64,000 nt of DNA, from positions 6,172 through 70,171 of the forward strand of contig JACJVW010000003.1 of NCBI GenBank assembly GCA_020637435.1. The letters run 5' to 3'. The translations under genes and the position numbers were made by a program. Each line of letters opens with the position of its first letter. Position 1 is the stretch's first letter. A model generated the notes under the pieces. The model was given only the letters and a program-made list of their open reading frames with translations. It ran no database searches and was not told the origin of the DNA. The DNA is from Candidatus Woesearchaeota archaeon. Lineage in GTDB: Archaea > Nanobdellota > Nanobdellia > Woesearchaeales > JACJVW01. Of the stretch, positions 7,935 through 16,287 are shown piece after piece.

Positions 7935-8663
7935 ATGGCTAAGCAGAATGCACATCTTTTTCTGAATAGCGTCGCGTTTGTATTAGGTTTTTCGGTGGTG
8001 TTCTCTGCGATGGGAGTATCGCTGCAGACTACTCTTTCATCGATCAGTTTTGAACTGCAGGGATTCTTGGCTAAGCTTGGAGGAATCATCATCATCTTCT
8101 TTGGTCTTTATCTGCTGAACATTGTCAAGGTCCCTTTCCTGCAGAAGGAGATCAGGATCTCTGTGCACAAGAAATTTTCATCAGCCTATATCTCATCTTT
8201 CGTTTTTGGAGCCGCGTTCGCCATCGGCTGGTCTCCCTGTGTAGGGGCTATACTCGGAGCAATACTTGCGCTTGCCATAAGCTACCCTGCGCTAGCGTTC
8301 TTCCTTATGGTTGCTTATTCGCTTGGCTTGAGCATCCCTTTTTTGATCGTTGGTTATTTTGCGGATGAAGCGAGAGGTTGGGTGAAAAAATACACCGCTT
8401 CGCTTCGCTATGCGAGCAAGGTCTTTGGGGCTATCCTCATCGTTCTAGGAGTTCTTGTCTTCACTGGCAATCTTGGTGCGATCTCCAGTCTGGAATGCAC
8501 AGATCAGGGTCTTGGGAAGATCACTCACAGCCTGCTTGGTAACCAGCCTTTACATCTGGGTATCGCGTTCCTTGCAGGACTGGTCTCGTTCCTAAGCCCT
8601 TGCGTCCTGCCGCTGATTCCGGCTTTTCTGACCTATCTGGCCTCATTGCTAGTCAAACACTAA
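7935..8663 (+). CDS. CcdA/DsbD-family membrane protein, circularly permuted
   Basis: Six-helix thiol-redox membrane protein, 242 aa. CcdA relatives move electrons from cytoplasmic thioredoxin to the outside face through Cys residues in two helices with SPC motifs. Here the protein begins with what is normally helix 2 (FVLGFSVVFSAMG) and runs through helix 3, helix 4 (GWSPCVGAILGAILALA), helix 5 and helix 6. It ends with the block that normally opens CcdA, FLAGLVSFLSPCVLPLIPAF. Both SPC motifs are present, so activity is plausible. No copy of helix 1 lies in the 85 nt upstream. Start ATG at 7935. The downstream neighbour is a pilin-like protein. Confidence 0.8.
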   Translation: MAKQNAHLFLNSVAFVLGFSVVFSAMGVSLQTTLSSISFELQGFLAKLGGIIIIFFGLYLLNIVKVPFLQKEIRISVHKKFSSAYISSFVFGAAFAIGWSPCVGAILGAILALAISYPALAFFLMVAYSLGLSIPFLIVGYFADEARGWVKKYTASLRYASKVFGAILIVLGVLVFTGNLGAISSLECTDQGLGKITHSLLGNQPLHLGIAFLAGLVSFLSPCVLPLIPAFLTYLASLLVKH

Positions 8664-8694
8664 TTTTATTAAGGTCAAAGGTCCTACAATTGCT

Positions 8695-9234
8695 ATGAAA
8701 AGAGGTCAATCCTCGACCGAATCACTGATGGTCTATGGAATAGGGTTGCTAATGATCGTAGCGGTGATAGCTTCCCTATCATTCTTCGGGGTCATCAATC
8801 CAGAATCTTTGATTCCTGGAAGCTGCTTATTTGACAGTGAACTGGAGTGTATGGACGCGACCATCGAAGGAGGCAATAAGAGTGTGCATCTCGCTTTGGT
8901 CAACAATAAAGGAAGAGCTATCGATATTCTCAATGTGTCATTGGCGTTCGCCATTCCCGATAGCTACAGGTGCAATTCTACGCGTATGATGCTTGATGCT
9001 GACGGTACTCTCTCAACCTACACTCTTACTGATAGCATAGCAGTCGCTGGTCAATTTACGATGAACAATAGGATTCCAGAGTCTTACGGCTTTAGGATCC
9101 AGATCGAATGCGCGGATGCTAACTGGGTGGTGGATGAGAAAGTGCAAATCAATGTAGAAGTCACTTACCGAAACAGTTATTCTGGACTTATGCACACTGC
9201 GCAGGGAACGATCAATGCTCGTGTCGGTCAGTGA
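8695..9234 (+). CDS. Pilin-like protein with class III signal peptide
   Basis: Predicted archaeal type IV pilin-like protein, 179 aa. The N-terminus MKRGQSSTES carries a basic tip, a Gly before the predicted prepilin-peptidase cut, and QSSTES, close to the class III motif QxSxExxxL. A hydrophobic helix of about 20 residues follows (MVYGIGLLMIVAVIASLSFF). The rest is a beta-rich extracellular domain with four or five Cys residues (CLFDSELEC near the start) that could form disulfides, which would fit the neighbouring CcdA-like redox protein. It overlaps the convergent rlmN-like gene by 7 nt. Confidence 0.7.
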   Translation: MKRGQSSTESLMVYGIGLLMIVAVIASLSFFGVINPESLIPGSCLFDSELECMDATIEGGNKSVHLALVNNKGRAIDILNVSLAFAIPDSYRCNSTRMMLDADGTLSTYTLTDSIAVAGQFTMNNRIPESYGFRIQIECADANWVVDEKVQINVEVTYRNSYSGLMHTAQGTINARVGQ

Positions 9235-9980
9235 TCAAGCATACCGCAGGCGGCTTCGATGTCAGCACCGCGACTCATCCTTACAAAGCATTTGTAGCCT
9301 GTATTCCTGATTATCTCCTTGAAATGTACTAGATGAGGGCTTTTTTTGAGTGTTCCCTTTTCGTTGTATTCAATAATGTTGAAATTGGTGCTAGGGGCCC
9401 AGTCCAATGCTGCAAGCCTTCTGGCGTCCTCATCTGTGTCATTGACACTGTCTATCAAGGTGTATTGTACCATGATTCCGTTCTTCCCCCTATGCTGATG
9501 CGAGAATCTGACGAGTTCTTGCAGTCCGGCGGCATGAGGAATAAGCTTGTCACGTAGTTCCTGCGTCGACGCATGGACAGAGACGGCGATATTGTAGGGT
9601 ACATCTATCAGTCTGTTAAGGTGATAGCCTACGGTGGAGAGAGTTATATGCCTATATGCGAGATTGAATTTTGTATGAATAGCTTCGATAGCAGCACTTA
9701 CAGCTTTAAAATTAAGCATCGGTTCACCCATGCCCATGCATACGAGCGCTGTGGGGTTCTGACCTATCATCTGTGCTGCATCGCTAAACTGACCGATTAT
9801 CTCTTCGCTATTGAGATTGCGTCTGAACTTTCCCGTGTGGCAAAAGGTGCAACCTACCGGGCATCCGGACTGGGATGAGACACATACTGTGTATTTCTCA
9901 TTTTTTGATGGGATGATGACAGCGGTATACCCGTCATACTCCAACTTAATAGTCCCGTCGGTTGATGTTATGCTTTGCAT
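9228..9980 (-). CDS. RlmN-like radical SAM methyltransferase
   Basis: Radical SAM enzyme of the RlmN/Cfr family, 250 aa; bacterial RlmN makes 2-methyladenosine in 23S rRNA and some tRNAs. The iron-sulfur motif is GCPVGCTFCHTG (CxxxCxxC). Family blocks MGMGEPMLN, the STVGY-like segment, ISVHAS-like AVSVHAS and the C-terminal SRGADIEAACGML with the methyl-carrying Cys are present. It lacks most of the bacterial N-terminal accessory domain, as usual for short archaeal homologues. The start codon at 9980 is not strongly supported, since a Shine-Dalgarno sequence is not obvious. The RNA target in archaea is inferred. Confidence 0.85.
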   Translation of the reverse strand: MQSITSTDGTIKLEYDGYTAVIIPSKNEKYTVCVSSQSGCPVGCTFCHTGKFRRNLNSEEIIGQFSDAAQMIGQNPTALVCMGMGEPMLNFKAVSAAIEAIHTKFNLAYRHITLSTVGYHLNRLIDVPYNIAVSVHASTQELRDKLIPHAAGLQELVRFSHQHRGKNGIMVQYTLIDSVNDTDEDARRLAALDWAPSTNFNIIEYNEKGTLKKSPHLVHFKEIIRNTGYKCFVRMSRGADIEAACGMLDH

Positions 9981-10056
9981 GCATATTTCATCAATCAGGA
10001 CAGACTTATATGCGTATCCATAATCATTAAAAGACTCTGATGAATCCTCTCATGCT

Positions 10057-10887
10057 ATGCTACAGCTTTTTAGAGTGCATCAATGGTACAAGAATCTTGT
10101 TGTAGCATTGCCATTGTTCTTTTCCGCGACTGCACTGGATTTGGGGAATATCTGGCAGACTGCAATTACATTCGCACTATTCTGCATCATCTCCTCAGTC
10201 AATTACATCCTTAATGATGTGCATGACGCTAAGAAAGATAGATTGAATCCTGAGAAAAAGGACAGACCTATCGCTTCTGGCAGGGTCAGTGCTGGAATCG
10301 CGATTGCGATCGCTGTATCACTGTTGTGCATGGGAGTGCTGATAGGGTTTCTCCAACAGTTTGTCATCGCAGTATTGCTGCTACTCTTTTTCCTGATCAC
10401 GTTCGTCTATTCGTATTGGGCAAAAGAACAACCGTATCTGGAGTTTTTTTTTGTCAGCACGAACTATATCATCAGGGCAGTAGCCGGTGCGTACGCGATA
10501 CAGGTGTATGTAAGTCCATGGCTTATTCTTGGCACGTTTTTCCTGGCTCTCTACATCATCATTGGCAAGCGATATGCGGAACTTGCTCTTCCAGATATAG
10601 AGGCATCACGACCAGTAATGGTCCACTATAAGTCTGGACATCTACGGGATTTTGTGACCATCGCTACCACATCACTCCTCATCTGCTACGCTCTTTATTC
10701 GTTCTCCTCAGCCTATACATATCTTGTCTATACTATACCCGTATTCATCTATCTGGTATTCAAGTACAGCACGCATATCTATGCGCAGGATAGTGTCGCA
10801 CGACATCCGCATAATATCATAAGGGATAGAAATTTTGTGACAGCACTTCTCGTCTATGCTATGCTTGCAGTAATTATCGTCTACTGA
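10057..10887 (+). CDS. UbiA-family prenyltransferase, DPPR-synthase-like
   Basis: Integral membrane prenyltransferase with about eight helices, 276 aa. The first Asp-rich motif is NDVHDAKKDRLNP, followed by KKDRPIASG; the second polar loop is GKRYAELALPDIEASRPVM. The KDRPIASG and GKRYAEL blocks resemble decaprenyl-phosphate phosphoribosyltransferases more than quinone or heme O enzymes. The likely reaction is transfer of a sugar phosphate (PRPP-derived) to a polyprenyl phosphate, feeding cell-envelope glycans. The exact substrate is inferred. It is convergent with gins51, overlapping 7 nt. Confidence 0.75.
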   Translation: MLQLFRVHQWYKNLVVALPLFFSATALDLGNIWQTAITFALFCIISSVNYILNDVHDAKKDRLNPEKKDRPIASGRVSAGIAIAIAVSLLCMGVLIGFLQQFVIAVLLLLFFLITFVYSYWAKEQPYLEFFFVSTNYIIRAVAGAYAIQVYVSPWLILGTFFLALYIIIGKRYAELALPDIEASRPVMVHYKSGHLRDFVTIATTSLLICYALYSFSSAYTYLVYTIPVFIYLVFKYSTHIYAQDSVARHPHNIIRDRNFVTALLVYAMLAVIIVY

Positions 10888-11555
10888 GAAGAGATCTCAA
10901 CTGCCCTTCCTTTCTTGATGAGCAGCTCTGCGATGTCTCCAGGGAGGTTTGCAACATCCTCTTCCTGGAAAGGACCGTAAACCTCAAGCTCTTTGCCTAC
11001 AAATTTTGGCACTGCGTGGGTGAAACGGACCATCTTCTTTAGCGCATTCTCTGATGGAGATGGTTCAGGTTTGTTCTCCACCTTTTTTGGTTCCTGCTTT
11101 TCAACAATCACTTTAACTTCTGCATCAGTCACCGATGCTTCCCTACCTTCGAGAACTGAGATGAGGATGCCTTTGCGATAGTTCTGCATTGTCCTGACAA
11201 GGGAATGGAACAGCTGCTTTTCGATGTCAAGCAGATTGGTCGTATCGATGATGTTAGAATCTGTCCTTGCCTTGTTCATAGCAAGCATCAGGATCTTCTT
11301 CTCACGTCTGTCATAGAGCTCCTGGAGAATCTTGGCGACATTGCTCAACTGGTTGCGAAGCTTGGCATGTTCGGTCGCTTTGAGCAGATCTATAGTCTGG
11401 TTGGCATCTCCTATCTCAGTCTTCTTGTCAGAGATATAGGTGAGCACATCATCGAAGAATGTTTCGGGAAGCTTTTGGATGTCATCTTTGTACTTCTCTC
11501 TACGAAGAAGCTCAAAGAGTGTCTCATAAGAAATACTTAGATCCTCGTCCCCCAT
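10881..11555 (-). CDS. GINS complex subunit Gins51
   Basis: Replicative helicase cofactor that bridges MCM and the replication fork. The helical A domain comes first (residues about 5-135) with LSISYETLFELLRREK at its start. A charged Pro/Glu/Lys linker follows, then the small beta B domain with FVGKELEVYGPFQEEDVANL at the C-terminus. That A-B order defines the Gins51 (Sld5/Psf1) class. The start is set at 11555 because a minus-strand TATA box (TTTATATACCC, about 11577-11587) lies about 26 nt upstream, which fits a leaderless ATG. An upstream ATG at 11573 is possible but would lie inside the promoter spacing. Confidence 0.88.
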   Translation of the reverse strand: MGDEDLSISYETLFELLRREKYKDDIQKLPETFFDDVLTYISDKKTEIGDANQTIDLLKATEHAKLRNQLSNVAKILQELYDRREKKILMLAMNKARTDSNIIDTTNLLDIEKQLFHSLVRTMQNYRKGILISVLEGREASVTDAEVKVIVEKQEPKKVENKPEPSPSENALKKMVRFTHAVPKFVGKELEVYGPFQEEDVANLPGDIAELLIKKGRAVEISSQ

Positions 11556-11633
11556 ACCATTTCTGAAAGTCAAATAGGGTATATAAATGTTACACCCCGA
11601 AAAATAGGACTGAGAATCAAGGTGATAAATGTA

Positions 11634-12047
11634 TCAGTCGCTTCGCTTGCGAAATCCGAACTCCTGGTCTAGCTCTATTGCGGCCTCTTCCCAGTCATCG
11701 AGCATGCGGTTGACATCTTTTCGTAATTCCTGGACGGAACGTTGCAGACTACCGCCGCGGATGTAGAGTCTTGCTTTGTCACGGACTATGAGGCCCGCTT
11801 CGATAAATATCCTGATGTGATGGTTGACCCGCGCTTGTTTGATGTCAAGACGCCTTGCAAGCTCTTCACAGCGTACTCCCTTCTGTTCAGCGCTAAGGTT
11901 GACCAGTTCTTTGAAGACTCTTAGCGAAGTGTCTTCTATGTCTCGACCTGTTTGAAGGCCCATGCTATGAAAGAGCCACTGCAGTTCTTTGTCCGGTCTT
12001 TCATCAAGCGGTCGGTCGATCTTCTTTATCCTGAAATATCGGATCAT
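11634..12047 (-). CDS. Winged-helix transcriptional regulator
   Basis: A 137-aa protein with an ArsR/MarR-like winged helix at residues about 40-100. The recognition region CEELARRLDIKQARVNHHIR is followed by the wing FIEAGLIVRDKARLYIRGG, and a C-terminal helix (VNRMLDDWEEAAIEL) could support dimerisation. It is probably leaderless: TTTATAAATC on the minus strand (about 12069-12079) is about 26 nt from the ATG. It is divergent from cdc48 across a 136-nt region with a repeated GTCGATAA box, so it could regulate cdc48 or itself. That link is inference. Confidence 0.8.
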   Translation of the reverse strand: MIRYFRIKKIDRPLDERPDKELQWLFHSMGLQTGRDIEDTSLRVFKELVNLSAEQKGVRCEELARRLDIKQARVNHHIRIFIEAGLIVRDKARLYIRGGSLQRSVQELRKDVNRMLDDWEEAAIELDQEFGFRKRSD

Positions 12048-12183
12048 GTATCAAGGAATCCCTTTTCAAATTTATAAATCTTTTGGATAAATTCTATTTT
12101 ATCTCTTTATTGTCGATAAGAAGTCGATAAAATTAGCAAAGTTTATAAGCAAATTCATGTTAACGGGCCTGTGAGGTGAGGCA
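12048..12183. promoter_or_regulatory. Divergent promoter of regulator and cdc48 with GTCGATAA direct repeat
   Basis: Two copies of GTCGATAA at 12112-12119 and 12123-12130 start 11 bp apart, one helical turn, just upstream of the cdc48 TATA box (GTTTATAAGC, 12141-12150). cdc48 has a strong GAGGTGAG ribosome-binding site at 12173-12180. The opposite TATA box drives the winged-helix gene. The repeat is a candidate operator. Confidence 0.55.
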
Positions 12184-14262
12184 ATGACCAAACTTACAGT
12201 CGAAGAAGCAGTCCAGATGGACGTAGGAAGGAATATCGCGCGTATACCACGAAGAGCTATGGAGTCTTTGGGAGTTGCGCAGGGTGATGCCATATTTATC
12301 AAAGGGAAGGTCAAGATAGCAGCGCAGGTGTATCCTATCCGTAGTGAGGATGAGTCGAAGGATATCATCCGCATGGATGGCAATATGCGAATGCTTGCGC
12401 AGTCTAGCCTATCTACTCTTGTTGAGATAGCGAAGGCTCAATATAAAGATGCTAAATCTATCACGCTAGCACCTATAGAAGGATCGACATTCTTTGCGGA
12501 CCAGAACTTTTTCAAGTCCCGCTTTGAAGGCTACATCACCCAGAAGAACTCTATCATCACAGTAGATTATATGGGTAGGCAGGGCTTCTACACAGTCGTG
12601 AAGGTTTCACCTGCCGGAGTTGTGCGGCTCAGTGCAGAGACCAAGATACAGATTTCTGAAAAACCTGTCAAAGAGATAAAGACACCGAATGTCAGTTACG
12701 AAGATATAGGTGGTCTTTCACGGGAGATTGAGCTAGTTCGTGAGATGGTAGAGATCCCCATGAAGCACCCCGAGGTCTTCGACAGGCTTGGCATCAGCTC
12801 ACCTAAAGGTGTACTGATGACCGGTCCTCCCGGTACCGGTAAGACATTGCTGGCAAAAGCTGTAGCGAGCGAAACAGATTCAGCTTTTTATTCCATTGCC
12901 GGTCCTGAGATCATGAGCAAGTTCTATGGGGAATCGGAGAAGCAGCTTAGAGAAATATTTGAGGAAGCGGAGAAGAATGCACCTGCGATCATCTTTATCG
13001 ATGAGATAGATTCTATCGCGCCAAAGCGTGAAGAGACCAGAGACCAGACGGAGAAAAGGATTGTCGCACAATTGCTCACTATCATGGACGGTCTAAAATC
13101 GCGAGGTCAGGTCATTGTGATGGCAGCGACCAACCGACCGGATGATCTTGATGAGGCATTGCGGCGACCGGGAAGGTTCGACCGTGAACTGAAGATCCAT
13201 CCCCCAGGACTTGAGGGTAGGAAAGAGATCCTTCATATCCATAGCAGAGGCATGCCGCTGGCTGAGGACCTGGACATGGATGATCTTGCGCACCGCACAA
13301 ACGGGTTTACCGGAGCTGATATCGAAGTACTCTGCAAGGAAGCTGCCATGCGTGCGCTAAGACCTTGGATGCCGTCACTTCAGGATCAGGCAGAAAAGGT
13401 TCCTGCGAATGTGCTTGACAAGATTCAGATAAAGAAAGAACATTTCGATCATGCGCTCACTGTGGTTGAACCCTCAGCTATGCGTGAAGTCCTAATCAAT
13501 ACTCCTACTACTACGTGGGATGATGTAGGTGGTCTTGGAGAAGCTAAACAGCTGATGAAGGAGGCTATCGAACTACCTTTGAAGAAGCCTGAACTCTTTA
13601 AGAAAGCCGGTATCAAACCCCCGAAGGGAATTCTTTTGCACGGCCCTCCAGGAACGGGAAAGACGCTTATAGCAAAAGCCATCGCTCATGAGAGCAACGC
13701 TAATTTCATCTCTATCAAGGGACCTGAACTCATCTCTAAATGGGTGGGAGAATCTGAAAAACGTGTTAGGGACATATTCAAGAAGGCACGTCAGGTAGCA
13801 CCAGCTATTATCTTTTTTGATGAGTTTGATGCCATCTCCCAGGTGCGGGGTTCATCTACTACGGATTCGACGGAACGTATGGTCAACCAGCTGCTTACGG
13901 AACTTGATGGTGTCGAAAGTCTGGAGAAGGTCACTATTGTTGCTGCAACGAATAGGCCTGATCTTATAGATCCCTCACTGCTTCGACCAGGACGGATTGA
14001 TGTTAAGATTGAGATAGGACTCCCTGATGACGCTACCAGAAAACAGATCTTTGAAGTGCATACAAAGGGCATGCCGCTCAAGGATGTTCAACTGGACGAT
14101 TACATCGCAGCAACCACTGGGATGTCAGGAGCTGAGATAGAGAATATCTGTAGAGAAGCAGGCATGGCAGCTATCCGGAGGGTCGCTGATACCGATCAAG
14201 CCGAAGTGGTCATCACTAAAACTGATTTCGATGATGCTCTTAAGATTGTGAAGAAGATCTGA
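12184..14262 (+). CDS. cdc48: Cdc48/VAT-type AAA+ ATPase
   Basis: Hexameric unfoldase that extracts and unfolds proteins, often for the proteasome, 692 aa. The N domain (1-180) has VGRNIARIPRRAM, a VAT-N feature. D1 carries Walker A GPPGTGKT and Walker B IIFIDEIDSIAPKREE. D2 has a second GPPGTGKT, then Walker B IIFFDEFDAISQVRG, and the arginine-finger and sensor regions (ATNRPDLIDPSLLRPGRID). Both ATPase sites look intact. It is a little shorter than typical VAT because the C-terminal tail is minimal, ending DDALKIVKKI. The strong Shine-Dalgarno sequence suggests high expression. Confidence 0.97.
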   Translation: MTKLTVEEAVQMDVGRNIARIPRRAMESLGVAQGDAIFIKGKVKIAAQVYPIRSEDESKDIIRMDGNMRMLAQSSLSTLVEIAKAQYKDAKSITLAPIEGSTFFADQNFFKSRFEGYITQKNSIITVDYMGRQGFYTVVKVSPAGVVRLSAETKIQISEKPVKEIKTPNVSYEDIGGLSREIELVREMVEIPMKHPEVFDRLGISSPKGVLMTGPPGTGKTLLAKAVASETDSAFYSIAGPEIMSKFYGESEKQLREIFEEAEKNAPAIIFIDEIDSIAPKREETRDQTEKRIVAQLLTIMDGLKSRGQVIVMAATNRPDDLDEALRRPGRFDRELKIHPPGLEGRKEILHIHSRGMPLAEDLDMDDLAHRTNGFTGADIEVLCKEAAMRALRPWMPSLQDQAEKVPANVLDKIQIKKEHFDHALTVVEPSAMREVLINTPTTTWDDVGGLGEAKQLMKEAIELPLKKPELFKKAGIKPPKGILLHGPPGTGKTLIAKAIAHESNANFISIKGPELISKWVGESEKRVRDIFKKARQVAPAIIFFDEFDAISQVRGSSTTDSTERMVNQLLTELDGVESLEKVTIVAATNRPDLIDPSLLRPGRIDVKIEIGLPDDATRKQIFEVHTKGMPLKDVQLDDYIAATTGMSGAEIENICREAGMAAIRRVADTDQAEVVITKTDFDDALKIVKKI

Positions 14263-14383
14263 TGGCAGAACGATATATGATCTCTGCTGCTATCACATCC
14301 AATGGCATATAACCCGGGAAACCGTTGTTTGTACGCATCCACTTAGGGAAATAATTTTAACGTCCAAGCGATTTTACCTTTCC

Positions 14384-15229
14384 ATGCACGGCGTGTCTTA
14401 CCGGTTCAATCACTTGCTGGCCAGAGCAGAGAGTTTTGTCAAAACTTCCATCTCAGTAGAAAATTCAGGTTATCTGGCAATATTTGACAGGACTCTTGAT
14501 CTGATCCTGAAGAAGCTTACTGACGCTTATTTTGAGAGCTCCAATTACTTGGATTGGGTTGTGGATGAGGATCGAGAACGTATTGATCTTATCTTTACTG
14601 ACGGTATGTACGCAGAGCACAAAGAAGTGGGACCTTTTTGGCATCAGATACATATACCTATCTCCTATCTTGAGGATATGGAACATCTTGACGCTGCACT
14701 GCACGCAGAGTCCAGACATGCGATCCACCATAATCTGCACCATGACCGGGGTGTCAGTTTCAAACACTCGGCAAGTAAGGCAGGCACGATCATAAGCGAA
14801 ACTGTCCATCAAGGTACGGATTTTCCGCTTACTATCCCTGATCGGTTCGGCAATGATTTTGATTTTGTCCAGGGTGATGTCCCATACCACTGCAGCGCTT
14901 ATATTCTGGGGCAGCTTTCTCCTCAACCTCTTGAAAGACAGATTCAGGTGCAATGGCTTGCACGACAGACGATACGGGAACATAAGGTTGACTCTGATCT
15001 GTATCGGCTTACCCTATCAGAAAGGGAATTCGATCCTTTGCAGGCTGCTTTCGATTTTCATCGTGGTCGCAGGGATCCTCTACGCACATATGCGTATAAG
15101 GAGTATCCATTTGAGGGATGTAAATTTGAAGGAATGAAGAAAAATTATTATGCTTCTCAGCTTGATTACATTCTATTGCGTCTTGCTACATCATCCATTG
15201 ATGCATTGCATAAAGAGATCAGAGTTTGA
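14384..15229 (+). CDS. Uncharacterised protein (281 aa)
   Basis: No family recognised. The protein is soluble and helical, without a signal peptide. A histidine-rich stretch, LHAESRHAIHHNLHHDRG (residues about 105-122), followed by HSASK and ETVHQG, might bind metal. It is not a standard HExxH zincin, because Glu precedes the His cluster without the motif spacing. The second half is rich in aromatic residues and ends FEGMKKNYYASQLDYILLR. It follows cdc48 by 121 nt and overlaps the convergent aldolase gene by 11 nt. Confidence 0.6.
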   Translation: MHGVSYRFNHLLARAESFVKTSISVENSGYLAIFDRTLDLILKKLTDAYFESSNYLDWVVDEDRERIDLIFTDGMYAEHKEVGPFWHQIHIPISYLEDMEHLDAALHAESRHAIHHNLHHDRGVSFKHSASKAGTIISETVHQGTDFPLTIPDRFGNDFDFVQGDVPYHCSAYILGQLSPQPLERQIQVQWLARQTIREHKVDSDLYRLTLSEREFDPLQAAFDFHRGRRDPLRTYAYKEYPFEGCKFEGMKKNYYASQLDYILLRLATSSIDALHKEIRV

Positions 15230-16151
15230 ACTGCTCATGCCCTTCATACACGCGCATAGCCCCATCAACATCCCAGCCGCCGTACGTGATGGCCGAAATT
15301 GCGTCACAGAGCCTGATAGCCTCATCGAGCGGTCGCTGATGTACGTTCCTTCCCGTGGCATTGCCCTTGCCGCCTGCGTAATAGATCTGGTCATGTACGT
15401 CCTGAAGGAAATCCCTGACTCCTTTTTTTGAGCCGCCTGCGCAGACAACGCCTGTATTGCCTGCCGCTTTGATTGCTTCTTTGAACATTTCCCTTGAGTC
15501 AAAGCCGTATTTGCTTGGGTAGTTTACTTTGACGAAATCGGAACCAAGGCACAGAGCTGTTCCGCACGCGCCCGCGATGATATGCGGATCCTTCTCGAAG
15601 AGTACCGATTTGCCTCGTGGATATATCCATAGGACTGTGAGCAGTCCATGCTTGTGAGCTTCACTGATAAGCCGTCCTGCTTCTGTAAGCATATCTGCTT
15701 CGTATTCAGATCCAAGATAGAGTGTGTAGCCTACTGCAAGAACTCGAAGTCCTGATTCTTTCTTGAATCTTACAACATCATCCACGGTCCAAATCTGTCT
15801 GGAGACGGGGTCTCTTTGTTTAGTCTCGACGAGATTGGTCTTAGAGTTAAGCTTGACGAGGTAGCCTATTCCTGGGTATTGTCTTCCGTACCTTGCTATG
15901 AGGCCCATCTGTGCCGCAAAGCAGCCAACGGTGCCGTGATATGCTATCTTAAAGAGGTGTTCGGGATCACTGTCTTCGTCTGCTATTCCCTGGCCGTAGA
16001 AATCACTATTAAGGTGCTCTATCTTCTGGTCACCTGCGAATAGCACCAGTTTTCCTGTGCTTCTGGTCAGTGAGAGAAAGTTCGCGACATACTCATCATG
16101 CATGCTGGATGGTACATCAAGCGGAATTGAAACGTCATGTTTAGTAAGCAT
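15219..16151 (-). CDS. fba: Class I fructose-bisphosphate aldolase, DhnA/FbaB type
   Basis: Cytosolic TIM-barrel enzyme that interconverts fructose 1,6-bisphosphate with DHAP and glyceraldehyde 3-phosphate through a Lys Schiff base, 310 aa. Supporting blocks are LFAGDQKIEHL near the N-terminus, WIYPRGKSV, FVKVNYPSKYG with the predicted Schiff-base Lys, and VVCAGGSKKG and GGKGNATGRNVHQRP for phosphate binding. The GATGRN-type ending is typical of DhnA-like aldolases. A GGGGGTT ribosome-binding sequence and TATA box lie upstream. TpiA, an FBPase-like protein and phosphomannomutase in this window support hexose-phosphate metabolism. Confidence 0.92.
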   Translation of the reverse strand: MLTKHDVSIPLDVPSSMHDEYVANFLSLTRSTGKLVLFAGDQKIEHLNSDFYGQGIADEDSDPEHLFKIAYHGTVGCFAAQMGLIARYGRQYPGIGYLVKLNSKTNLVETKQRDPVSRQIWTVDDVVRFKKESGLRVLAVGYTLYLGSEYEADMLTEAGRLISEAHKHGLLTVLWIYPRGKSVLFEKDPHIIAGACGTALCLGSDFVKVNYPSKYGFDSREMFKEAIKAAGNTGVVCAGGSKKGVRDFLQDVHDQIYYAGGKGNATGRNVHQRPLDEAIRLCDAISAITYGGWDVDGAMRVYEGHEQFKL

Positions 16152-16287
16152 ACTTGTAACCCCCTTTTTAGAGTCAAAAGGGTATATGTACCTTATAAAT
16201 ATTTCCTTCTTGAAAGCTTTGGTTTTACCACAATTTAGCTTTGGGATACGTCATGACGCTTCTCTCTATAATTCTTAATAAAATAAT

